From: Cannabis sativa | Lineage: Eukaryota > Streptophyta > Magnoliopsida > Rosales > Cannabaceae | Assembly: GCF_029168945.1 (NCBI RefSeq) | Contig: NC_083608.1 | Span: 14,898,136 to 14,962,135 of the forward strand | Reading direction: 5' to 3' | DNA: 64,000 nt | Shown here: in pieces, positions 54,826 through 64,000 of the stretch | Layout of the letters: the number at the start of each line of letters is the position of its first letter | Numbering within the stretch: position 1 is the stretch's first letter | Notes under the pieces: model-generated | Told to the model about the DNA's origin: nothing | The model's database searches: none | The model's input: the letters and a program-made list of their open reading frames with translations, nothing else | Translations under genes and position numbers: made by a program

Positions 54826-57800
54826 GTCTTATGTGTTGGAATGCACGTGGGTTGGGGAGTACACGTGCATTCAGAAGGCTCTCCCTGCTTGTCAAAACTC
54901 ACTGTCCTGATGTTCTTTTTTTGATTGAAACCCGTTTGGTTGTTGGCTCTGTTGATAGGTTTAAGATTGGTCTTGGTTTTGACCATGGGTTAGAGGTCCC
55001 TAGGAAATATTTTGGGGGGGAGGGGGACTTTTACTTTTGTGGAAGGACAGTTTTTTTGTGAAGATTATTAACTTTTCTTGTAACCATATAGATTGTAATA
55101 TAAATATTAATGATAATGAACTGTTTCATTTTACTTGCTTCTATGGCTCTCCTATCTCTTCTCAAAGACCATTTACTTGGGCTCTCCTTGATAAACTTTT
55201 TTTCAATGCCCCTAATCTTCCTTGGTTAATTATGGGTGATTTTAATAGTTTTCTTTCTTATGATGATAAGCTAGGTAGCACTTATTATGATAGTAAGGAT
55301 ATGGATAACTTTTCTAATTTTGTTCATAAGTTTAATCTTTCTCCTTCGACGTTTGAGGGTAGTAAATTTACTTGGCATAATCATTTGGTTAAAGAGCATC
55401 TTGACTGGGCTATTAGTTCGGCTACTTGGAATGATCTCTTTCCAAATGCATCCTTGAAACATATTTCTTTCTTTGGGTCGGATCATCGTGCTTTAAAGTT
55501 GATTCTTAATGATAGTGGTCCTAATTCTCATCTTAATTATAGAAAGAGATTTCATTTTGAAAATATTTGGCTTGAGAACCCTGATTTTTTCTCTGTTGTT
55601 AAGACTGCTTGGGATAGCCGTCCTTTCAATAACAATGCTTTGTCCTCTTTTCATTCGTTTTTGTCTACTCAGGACTTGTGCATTTCAGCACTTAAGTCTT
55701 GGAATAAAGAGTCCAGTTTCTCCATTAAGTCTCGCATCTCTGATCTTCAAAAGGAAATTGCCTGCATTCAGGATACTCCTTTTGCTGATCCTGAGTGTCG
55801 TTTTCGACTTAAATGCCTTTAATCTGAGCTTGATAGTCTTCTCTATAAAGAAGAAGTTTATTGGAAGCAAAGGGCTCGAACCCAGTGGCTTAAGGCTGGT
55901 GATAGAAATACTAAGTTCTTTCATCGTTTTGCTTCTAAACGTAAGAGGAATAATACTATCAAATTTCTCAAAGATGATCATGGAAATATTTTCTCTGATC
56001 ATAGGGATATGGGAAATTTAGTAGTTTCTTATTTCTCTGATCTGTTTAGTTCTGATGGTAGTGATGCCGATGCCATTAGCCTTATTCTTGATTGCCTGGG
56101 TCCTCCTTTGGATGACTTGGATTTTGCTTTCTTGGATAAACCTTTCACCTTTAAGGAAGTTAGGAAAGCCCTGTTTCATCTCTCTGGGGACAAGGCCCCT
56201 GGTCTTGATGGCCTTAATGCCTACTTTTACCAAAAGAATTGGTCAACTTTAGGGGTTGATTTTGCCAAGGCTGTTCTGTCTTGCCTTAATGAGGGGGTTG
56301 ATTTCTCGGCAGTTAATACTACCCTTATCTCTCTTATTCCTAAGAAACAGAATGCTCATACTCTTAAGGATTTTAGGCCCATTAGTCTTTGTTCTACTCT
56401 TTATAAAGTTATATCTAAGGTTTTAGCTAATCGATTAAAGGTTGTTTTAGATAAGATTATATCTCCATTTCAAAGTGCTTTTGTCTCTGGTCGAGTCATA
56501 TTTGATAATATTCTTATTGCCCAAGAAATAGTTCATGCCATTAGTTCAAGAAAAAAGGGGAAACTAGGTTGGGCTGCTCTAAAGTTAGATATGGCAAAGG
56601 CTTTTGATAGGGTTAACTGGCATTATTTAGAGAGTCTCATGTTTCACTTTAACTTTCCTTCTAGATTTGTTTCTCTTATTATGAAATGCATCTCAACTAC
56701 CTCTCTTTCTTTTCTGATTAATGGTTCTGTTCATGGCTTGATTCATCCTTCTAGGGGTCTTAGACAGGGTGATCCTCTTTCTCCCTATCTGTTTATTCTC
56801 TGTGCTGAAGGCTTTTCTGCTCTTCTTAGGGCAAACCAAGCTGCTGGCTTACTTACTGGTATTGCTATTTCTAGGAATGCACCCTCTTTATCACACTTGT
56901 TTTTTGCTGATGATAGTCTTCTCTTCTGTACAGCTAGTCGTTCTTCTTGTGCTGCTCTCCAAAATGTTTTTGATATCTATTCTAGGGCTTCAGGTCAGGT
57001 CATTAATTTTTCTAAGTCTTCTATTCTCTTTTCCCCTAATACCCAGCCTGATATTCGTGCTGTGTTCTTCTCCTCTTTTAATCTTGAAGATAGACCATTT
57101 ATATGTAAATATTTGGGCCTTCCTCAATGATTAACTCGTTCTAAGTATCACTCTTTTGCCTTTTTAAAAGATCGGGTTAATTCTGTTCTTAGGAGTTGGT
57201 CTTCTAAGTGTTTTTCTCGGGCTGGTAAGGAGGTTTTGTTAAAGGCGGTTATTCAGGCTATTCCGGCTTATGCTATGTCTTGTTTTCGCTTGCCTGTCAA
57301 ACTTTGTAAAGGTATTGAAGCTGTGATGGCCAGATTCTGGTGGGGATCATCAGGGACTTCTCACAAAATCCATTGGAAGTCTTGGAAGTCTTTATGCAAA
57401 TCTAAATTTTTAGGAGGCTTGGGTTTTCGATCTCTTATCCATTTTAACCAAGCTATGCTGGCTAAGCAAGCCTGGAGAATTTTTAAGAACCCTTCTTCTC
57501 TCCTTGCTTCTGTCCTTAAGGCTAGATATTTCCCTCGTAACGCGTTTCTTGAGGCTAAACCTGGTCACAACCCTTCTTTTACTTGGAGAAGTATTCTCTG
57601 GGGTAGGGACTTGCTGCAGTCGGGTCTTTTATGGAAGGTGGGAGATGGTAGTCATATTAGGACGATTGAAGACCATTGGATCCCTAATAACAGAGTTAAG
57701 TTTTTCTCTTCCAATCACAGGCCTCCTTCCCCTTTTTTGTCCTATTTTGTTTCTGAGAATGGGGATTGGGATGTTTCTAAACTTACAAGCTGTTTTTCTG

Positions 57801-58849
57801 ATCCTCTGGTTGATGATATTCTTAGTGTCCCTCTTCTGGGTGATTTTGGAGAGGATGAGCTTGTTTGGGGGCAGGATAGTTCTGGGGAGTGTACTGTCAA
57901 GTCAGCTTATCATCTTGCTTTCTCTTCTCATGATCTTCCTTCTTCTTCTTCTTTTGCTGACTCTAAGAAATTCTGGTCAAAACTCTGGACTTTGAAAATC
58001 CCTCCAAAAGTTAAGGTGTTTATTTGGAGAATGCTTTCTAATGCTATTCCTGTTTCTTTTTCCCTTCATAAAAGATGTGTTATTGATTCTCCCCTATGTC
58101 CCCTGTGTAAATTACATCCTGAAACGGTTAAGCATGCATTGCTAGATTGTTCCAGGGCGAGGAAAGCATGGAAATCTTCAAGGTTTGTTAATCTTTACAA
58201 TAAATATAAGTATTTAAATATTTTTGATTTCTTTTGTAATATTTCTCAAGAGCTGGACAAGGATTATTATTGCATTTTTTGTTGTTTTCTGTGGGCTTTG
58301 TGGAACCAAAGGAATAATATTTTTCATCATAGACAAGTGGGTCAACCTTTTGATGTTTATGAATGGGCTGTTACTTTTTTCTTCAAATTTTTGGATGCTC
58401 AGCAGGTCTCTGTTTTACCCTCTGCTTCTAATCAGGATCAAGCAGATTTGCAAATTACCCCTTCTCAGGGAGCTTTTCAGATCTTTACAGATGCAGCCAT
58501 TGATGTTCAGAGGAAAAAGTACAGTATAGGGGCTGTGGTTTTGAACCATTCTAACCGAGTTGTGGCTGGTTTGGCCATTCCTTTTTCAGGTTGTGTTGAT
58601 CCGATGGTTGCTGAGGCTAAAGCAATTATACATGCTCTTCAGTGGGCCTCCTCTATTTTCTTGCCAGTGGACATTCTAAAAACAGATTGCAAGTCTATAG
58701 TAGATAAATTGTACTCTAGTAACCGGGGTTGTAACATTGTTGATGACTTAGTTGTTTGTATTAGGAACTTGTTATCTCCCTGCCCAAACCTCAAAGTGGT
58801 CCATGTTCGTAGGAGCTTTAATGTACACGCACATAATACAGCTAAATGA
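54822..58849 (+). pseudogene. LINE ORF2: endonuclease, RT, zinc finger, RNase H (broken)
   Basis: It nicks DNA and copies the LINE RNA at the nick. The N-terminal endonuclease starts Met-Ser-Leu-Met-Cys-Trp-Asn-Ala-Arg-Gly. A one-base frame error lies in the G- and T-rich run at about 55013-55070, and the endonuclease continues in the frame opened at 55037 (Met-Gly-Asp-Phe-Asn and Ser-Asp-His-Arg motifs). In-frame stops are TAA at 55820-55822 and TGA at 57128-57130. RT has Lys-Ala-Pro-Gly-Leu-Asp-Gly, and Phe-Ala-Asp-Asp near 56902-56913. The RT zinc finger is near 57960-58170 and RNase H near 58470-58840 (Phe-Thr-Asp-Ala start). The TGA at 58847-58849 may also be premature, since family-like residues continue. 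Confidence 0.88.
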
Positions 58850-58954
58850 GGTCTTGGGCTTAATAGTGAGTTCATCTGGAACGGCTCTTTGCCTTCCTTG
58901 TAGTCCTGTGGTGTTGGTTTGTTCTCCACAGGATTTTCTTTCAAAAAAAAAAAA

Positions 58955-59190
58955 AGTGTAAAAATTAAAAAGTTATTCACATTACCTACTAAATATTTGT
59001 GGGACCCACTACATTCTTACCTAAAAAAAAGCACCAAACAAAGGATTTATTTTAAGTGCACTCACATCTCAACACTTACCCCTATAACAAATATTCAAGT
59101 TCCAAATTCTAATATGAAATATGAATTACGTTATCAAGGGACATTTTCGTAATTAGAGTGACTAATATATTTGTGTAAATAAATATGGAA
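58955..59190 (+). repeat. 246-bp tandem repeat unit 2, remainder
   Basis: Matches 52804-52787-type sequence of unit 1 (TTACCTACTAAATATTTGTG, then TTATTTTAAGTGCACTCACA) with scattered changes. It begins with the LINE target duplication. Confidence 0.82.
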
Positions 59191-59572
59191 TCACAAATTA
59201 AATTTAAATATAAATATGTGAGAAAAGTAATAAATTCTTTTCAAAAATAAATTAAAATAATAAATTTGTATTATTGTTGTGTCTATAAGTCGGTGTGTGT
59301 TGGAGGTCCTGGGTTCGAATTCCAATTTCCAAATAAAACATATTTGTAATATATAAACGCTGAAATAAAAAAAAAAAAAACAGATGTGATGCATTTCAAA
59401 AATATTTTATATGTACTTTCCTTTTTGTACACAAAAGGGTAATTATAAGGGGAAAGAAACCCACAATTAAAAAAATCCATACCATCCATCTGTATATTCC
59501 TTTTCTGATATGTTTCATCAAAAATATTGCCCAATATGCTTTCTTCTCAATTAAACTTTAATGAAATAAATT
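59191..59572. other. Upstream region of DnaJ-C
   Basis: AT-rich, no coding sequence recognised. It should hold the DnaJ-C promoter. I see no strong match to the upstream region of DnaJ-B, so homology between the two loci begins close to their first exons. Confidence 0.4.
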
Positions 59573-59739
59573 GAGAAACCCTAGAAATAAATTTGAGGAA
59601 CAAGACTCGTGCTTTCTCACTTCCGTCAAATTTGACATTGCCGCCGGACGGGAGCAGCCTCCGCCACCGTCACCACTGCCACGACTGCTCCGCCACCCCG
59701 CCCAGATCCCCAATTCTCCACCACTCATCTCATAGCATG
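59573..59739 (+). other. DnaJ-C noncoding first exon (5' UTR)
   Basis: Homologous to 29270-29466. Ends in ATG directly before the donor GTAAGT at 59740. GC-rich block CGCCGGACGGGAGCAGCC near 59641. After splicing, the ATG opens an 11-codon upstream ORF. Confidence 0.72.
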
Positions 59740-61473
59740 GTAAGTCTTAAGTGTCCCCAGTTTCGGCATATTCAACGTTTGGAATCTTTGATGAAAAATG
59801 AAACTCATCTATTCTAGTGTTTATTTGTGTATTTTTGATTTCTTCACTCTGTTTAATATATTGTGTTTTTCTTTATTTGGGAGTTCATTGAATTAGTTCT
59901 CGGTATTTTATTGTAAATATGTACTTTCCTGGATTGCCCAGATGCTCCTTTTATGTGATTTTTTTTTATGCACGATGTTTTGATGAACAGTTCAAGAGTT
60001 TTTGTGTGTACGTGAAATAAAAAGGGAAGCTTACTTTCTTTCTTTTTTTGGTTCGAAGACACTTTTTTAATCTTGTATTCTGGGCATGCTGTTGTTTTTA
60101 TTCAAATAACATTGATATATTTTTCATGTAAGAGAAGGATGAATGTGAATTTATGACTTTGATGCTGTTAATATTCTGTGTGAATATATATATTTTTTAT
60201 AATTTTTCTGTGCAAATAACTTTTGAAGCAAATTGAGTTAAAAACTTTATAGTAAACTAAAATGCTTACAATTTGTACAAAAATGATCTAATAAATTGCC
60301 GAAAACTAATGAAGAAAGTATTTTCACTTTGTGACCAATATATGAGGAGATGAGTGAACTTTAAAAGTGGCGTTTGACATCACAGGACAGAAGCTGTAAG
60401 TAATATTATCTACGTGGGGTAAAAATGTTATTTACAGTCAGGTTCTTGATAGTTCATAGCAGAATGTTTTGACTGATGATAGGGATAGTTGAAATCTTGA
60501 TATGAAAATGTAGTGGTAGTGGACAACATAAACATTTCTATGGAGTTTGATTGATGGTAACGGTAACAGATGAGGAGAGTTTCTGTAGTTGTTTTGGATT
60601 CTAGGGATGTAATTGTAAATAGATTTGTCTAGGAAGTGTATATTGACATAATTTAGGAGGTGCCTGTGTAACTTTACTTTAAATTTGTGATTCATCTTAA
60701 TTGTGAATTTGAAACTTCTCTCAAGTTCTAAGAAGTTATCACAGATGGTTCAGTTTTGGGGATTTTTCTATTTGTGTGGGAAAGGTTGGGAAAAAGATGG
60801 TAAAAGAAATAGTAATGGATGTATGGAGATCTGACACTGGTCTTCTCCTTTTGGTTTTTTATTTCTTAGTCAAGAAAACATATATACTATGGTAATGTAG
60901 CACAGTTCTGTTCTATGTTTCACTTAAATGTATTTACTTTTCAGGGTTTAGGATTTCACTGCTCGACTTCTGAATTCCACAACATTTTATTTTAGGTTCA
61001 ATTTGAGTTGATTATTACAGACCCATGGTTGATATACCTGTTTCAATTTGATTTTTATTTGCAATTTCATTATTTAATTTCAGCTTAGCATTCAAGTTTA
61101 CATTTGGAGGATTGAGCATGACATTCAGGACTATACTGTAAATTTTTTGGTCATAATGTTTTAAGTGAATTCCTTAAGTTTGTTGTTTATGCCATGGTTG
61201 TATGGAGGAAATTCTAATCTCAATGAGCTGCTCTGTTTTCAAATCATAATGTGTTTGTGCTTCTATTGTGCCTTTTCTTGTCAAGTTTGATTTGAAATGT
61301 TCGTTTTTTATTTTTTAAACTTTATTTGTTATTTATTTATTTCTTTTTTTCTCAAAAGAGATAAATAGTGCGCTCAATATAATCAGCTCCGATCATCTGG
61401 GGAAATAGTCATCACCTCCTTTTATTTATTTCTTGACTAGTAGCAACTAATTTTGTATCACTTTTTTCATTAG
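59740..61473 (+). other. DnaJ-C 5' UTR intron
   Basis: 1,734 bp from ATG|GTAAGT to TTTTTTCATTAG ending at 61473. It is alignable with the DnaJ-B intron outside that intron's insertions. A stretch of about 130 bp near 61340-61470 has no counterpart in B. Confidence 0.75.
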
Positions 61474-61625
61474 GGTTTGCTGCCAATGAAATCAATTGAA
61501 AAATGATAGAACATGGAATTTCTAGTGTTGCAATCTGGGGTAGCTGTATTTATTTAGATCAAGCAGCTGCTTGCTGGCTGATAACAATAAATTTATAATA
61601 AGCATATAAGAAGATTGACCGGTAA
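61474..61625 (+). other. DnaJ-C second-exon leader with small upstream ORFs
   Basis: Contains the end of the spliced 11-codon ORF, a 14-codon frame (Met-Glu-Phe-Leu start) and a 31-codon frame beginning at 61503. Each has a matching frame in the DnaJ-B leader. Confidence 0.6.
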
Positions 61626-63983
61626 ATGGAGTGTAATAAAGATGAGGCCACTAGGGCAAAAGAGATTGCCGAAAAGAAGTTCTTGGCAAAGGACATGTTG
61701 GGTTCCAAAAAGTTTGCTTTGAAGGCTCAAAATTTATTTCCTGGACTTGAAGGTATCCCTCAAATGCTATCAACACTTGATATATATATTTCTGCTGAGA
61801 ACAAAATAGGTGGGGAGGCAGATTGGTATGGGATACTTGGTCTGGATCAACAAGCAGATGATGAAACTGTTAGAAAACAATATAGGAAGCTTGCTCTTAT
61901 GCTTCATCCTGATAAGAACAAGTCCATCGGAGCTGATGGTGCATTTAAGCTTATTTCACAAGCATGGACTTTATTGTCTGATAAAGCTAGGAGACTAGCC
62001 TATGACCAGAAGAGGAAGGTGAACATGAGCCAGAAAGTTCCTAATACAAGTGGGGGTTCAACAGCAACACCAGGGGTGAATTTCACAAAATCCACAAAAT
62101 TTAGCAAGCCTCCGAAAAGTACCAGTCGAGCAGGTCACTCCTCAAATCCCACTTCAGCTCACAAGCAAAAACCCAATACCTTTTGGACAGTGTGCCATCG
62201 GTGCAAGATGCAATATGAGTATCTCAGAGTTTATCTTAATCATAATCTTCTATGCCCCAATTGCCATGAGCCCTTTTTTGCAATTGAAACACCTCCACCT
62301 CCTTCAAATGGCTCTAAGTCGTCAGCTGCATGGAACTTTTCACAGCAACGACATAATTCAAAGAATCACAAATCAAATAAAAATGCTTCTAATCCGGGAA
62401 AAAGCAGTGCTGCTTCTTCAAAAGCAGGAGCTGAAGGGCTCAATGATTCTGACTCACATAACCAAAACAACTTTCAGTGGGGTCCATTCTCAAGAACAGG
62501 TGGTCCTTCAACTGCTACTCAAGCAGCAACTGTGGTACAACAGGCCTACCAGAAAGTGAAGAGAGAACGTGAGGAAGCACAAGCAGCCACCAAGAGAGAG
62601 GAAGCTTTGCGAAGGAAGAATCACTCTAAGAAAATGAGTGGTTCTTCCTCTGCAGGTCCTAATGCTGCAAAGAGGAGAAGAGGTGCCGAGGATGCTGGTT
62701 TAGGAAACTCTGGAAGGAGCTCTATAAATCAGATGGGTGGGAAAACTGGAGCTGTGAAGTCTTCTGGGTCTAAGCAGGTTGATTCTGAAACTAGCAGAAG
62801 GGCTGTTCCCGAACTTGAATTACATAATTTATTAATGGAGAAAGCTAGGAAGGAAATTTGCAAGAAATTGAAGGAATGGAGTTCAGCCACCATAAGTAAA
62901 CCTGTGACCAATGAAGAGGAGATTCAGGACAGAAAGACACATGAGAAAGAAGGCAAAGCTTTGAGAAACAGTGACATGCAACAGCATGATCAAACCAATT
63001 TAAAGGAGCCAGTGAGTACTAATATTGGTAAAACTGATAAGGAGCTTCGTGGGACATCATCTAGTGTCAATATAAAGGCTGAAGCTTCGGAAATAATGTC
63101 AATAAGTGTTCCGGATCCAGATTTTCATGATTTTGACAGGGAACGAACTGAAAAGTCTTTTGGAGAAAATCAGGTTTGGGCTGCATATGATAACGATGAT
63201 GGGATGCCTCGATATTATGCCTTTATTCATAACGTCATCTGTTCTAATCCATTCAAAATGCGCATCAGTTGGCTCAACTCAAAAACTAACAGTGAATTGG
63301 GTCCTTTAAATTGGGTTGCCTCAGGTTTCTCAAAAACCTGTGGCGATTTTCGTTTAGGTAAACATGAAACTAATGACTCACTCAATTCATTCTCTCACAA
63401 GCTTCGTTGGTCTAAAAGCGCAAGTGGAATCATCATTATATATCCCAGGAAGGGAGAAGTTTGGGCCCTTTATAGAAATTGGTCTCCTGATTGGAATGAA
63501 TTGACAGCAGATGATGTAATACACAAATACGACATGGTGGAGGTCCTTGAAGACTATATTGAGGAACTAGGAGTGACCGTTGTTCCCCTTGTCAAAGTTG
63601 CTGGTTTCACCACAGTTTTTCATCAGCATTTGGATCCTGGGGAGGTCAGGAGGATTCCAAGACACGAAATGTTTCGTTTCTCTCATCATGTTCCATCGTA
63701 CCTGTTAACTGGTCATGAAGCTCCTAATGCTCCAAAAGGTTGTCGTGAACTGGACCCAGCTGCTACACCCCTTGAGCTCCTTCAAGTAATAGCAGAAGCT
63801 AAAGAGGAAGATATTATGGAGATTGATGAAAAAGTTAAGGAAGATAATGTAGTACATAGTGTCGAAAAGTCTAATGACAATGGGGTTGCTGAGAATTTAA
63901 TTAAGGCCGGCAACAAAGGGAAGAGATGTTTCGAAGATACTGAGGTAATAAAACTCGATGAAAATGCAGAAGAAAGCAAATAA
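61626..63983 (+). CDS. DnaJ-C: full-length J-domain protein with DUF3444
   Basis: 785 aa, intronless coding region. Residues 1-62 are the helical N-terminus, and the J domain is about 66-130 with His-Pro-Asp at 94-96, which engages Hsp70. A short Ser/Pro linker holds one copy of the unit expanded in DnaJ-B. The ribbon is at about 186-225 (Cys-His-Arg-Cys, Cys-Pro-Asn-Cys). A basic, Gln/Ala-rich coiled stretch at about 300-340 is followed by Lys-Arg-Arg-Arg, a likely nuclear signal. DUF3444 is at about 495-705 (Val-Trp-Ala-Ala-Tyr-Asp, Gly-Glu-Val-Trp-Ala-Leu-Tyr). The acidic tail ends near the window edge; the stop TAA is at 63981-63983. This layout is that of plant DnaJ proteins with DUF3444. 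Its client is unknown. Confidence 0.93.
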   Translation: MECNKDEATRAKEIAEKKFLAKDMLGSKKFALKAQNLFPGLEGIPQMLSTLDIYISAENKIGGEADWYGILGLDQQADDETVRKQYRKLALMLHPDKNKSIGADGAFKLISQAWTLLSDKARRLAYDQKRKVNMSQKVPNTSGGSTATPGVNFTKSTKFSKPPKSTSRAGHSSNPTSAHKQKPNTFWTVCHRCKMQYEYLRVYLNHNLLCPNCHEPFFAIETPPPPSNGSKSSAAWNFSQQRHNSKNHKSNKNASNPGKSSAASSKAGAEGLNDSDSHNQNNFQWGPFSRTGGPSTATQAATVVQQAYQKVKREREEAQAATKREEALRRKNHSKKMSGSSSAGPNAAKRRRGAEDAGLGNSGRSSINQMGGKTGAVKSSGSKQVDSETSRRAVPELELHNLLMEKARKEICKKLKEWSSATISKPVTNEEEIQDRKTHEKEGKALRNSDMQQHDQTNLKEPVSTNIGKTDKELRGTSSSVNIKAEASEIMSISVPDPDFHDFDRERTEKSFGENQVWAAYDNDDGMPRYYAFIHNVICSNPFKMRISWLNSKTNSELGPLNWVASGFSKTCGDFRLGKHETNDSLNSFSHKLRWSKSASGIIIIYPRKGEVWALYRNWSPDWNELTADDVIHKYDMVEVLEDYIEELGVTVVPLVKVAGFTTVFHQHLDPGEVRRIPRHEMFRFSHHVPSYLLTGHEAPNAPKGCRELDPAATPLELLQVIAEAKEEDIMEIDEKVKEDNVVHSVEKSNDNGVAENLIKAGNKGKRCFEDTEVIKLDENAEESK

Positions 63984-64000
63984 AGAGCGGTGAGAGAGCA

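Larger units (their letters stand above)
52821..58954 (+). mobile_element. L1-type LINE with RNase H, nearly full length
   Basis: About 6.1 kb, ending in a run of A (58943-58954). A 17-bp target duplication AGTGTAAAAATTAAAAA flanks it (52804-52820 and 58955-58971). It codes for an ORF1 with DUF4283 and a zinc knuckle, and an ORF2 with endonuclease, RT, RT-linked zinc finger and RNase H. ORF2 has one frameshift and three nonsense codons. The long exact duplication suggests a fairly recent insertion. Confidence 0.93.

Overview
The window is nuclear DNA of a flowering plant, most likely a eudicot. The evidence is AT-rich intergenic sequence, GT-AG introns, DnaJ proteins of a plant type, and a dense layer of plant transposable elements (Ty1/copia, Ty3/gypsy Tat lineage, hAT, PIF/Harbinger, MULE with a Ulp1 gene, Helitron, L1-type LINE, Emigrant-like MITE). 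No species can be named safely from sequence alone.

Host genes. Only three look like host genes. They are same-strand paralogues encoding J-domain proteins: DnaJ-A (25599-26309, 236 aa), DnaJ-B (35309-36868, 519 aa) and DnaJ-C (61626-63983, 785 aa). All share an N-terminal helical segment, a J domain with HPD, and a four-cysteine ribbon. Only DnaJ-C keeps the C-terminal DUF3444 domain. B and C also share a noncoding first exon, one 5' UTR intron and small upstream ORFs, so B and C come from a segmental or tandem duplication. The B intron has grown from about 1.7 to 5.7 kb by insertions whose borders can be read by comparison with C.

Left part (1-24136), transposon nest. A decayed copia element (about 2.56-11.75 kb) is split by a very young non-coding LTR element (4650-8737) with near-identical LTRs and a 5-bp target duplication. 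The copia 3' LTR is followed by an inverted copy of its first 756 bp. Next comes a minus-strand Tat-lineage gypsy element (12.5-24.1 kb) with gag, protease, RT, two RNase H domains and integrase, broken by a frame change and four in-frame stops. Its left LTR is missing. Its right LTR holds a hAT transposon with an exact 8-bp target duplication, and the hAT holds a Helitron.

Middle (24137-39478). This holds DnaJ-A, a LINE relic, a second Helitron, and DnaJ-B with its enlarged intron (Tourist-like MITE, PIF/Harbinger relic with a candidate solo LTR, LINE fragment). After it lie a MULE-type foldback MITE with a 9-bp target duplication and a worn Tat fragment.

Right (39479-59190). An 11.3-kb MULE carries two convergent genes: a Ulp1-like protease gene whose catalytic Cys codon is Tyr, and a mudrA-type transposase split by a 2.85-kb solo LTR. 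Both ends of the MULE carry matching layers: outer inverted repeat, short first exon, a cluster of CCGATGG-type motifs, and a TTATTAATTATTG-type tract. Beyond it lie a copia gag/LTR remnant, a LINE remnant, an Emigrant-like MITE, and a 6.1-kb LINE (17-bp target duplication) inserted into a 246-bp tandem repeat. DnaJ-C closes the window.

No tRNA, rRNA or CRISPR feature was seen. All calls come from reading the sequence; no database search or alignment program was run.
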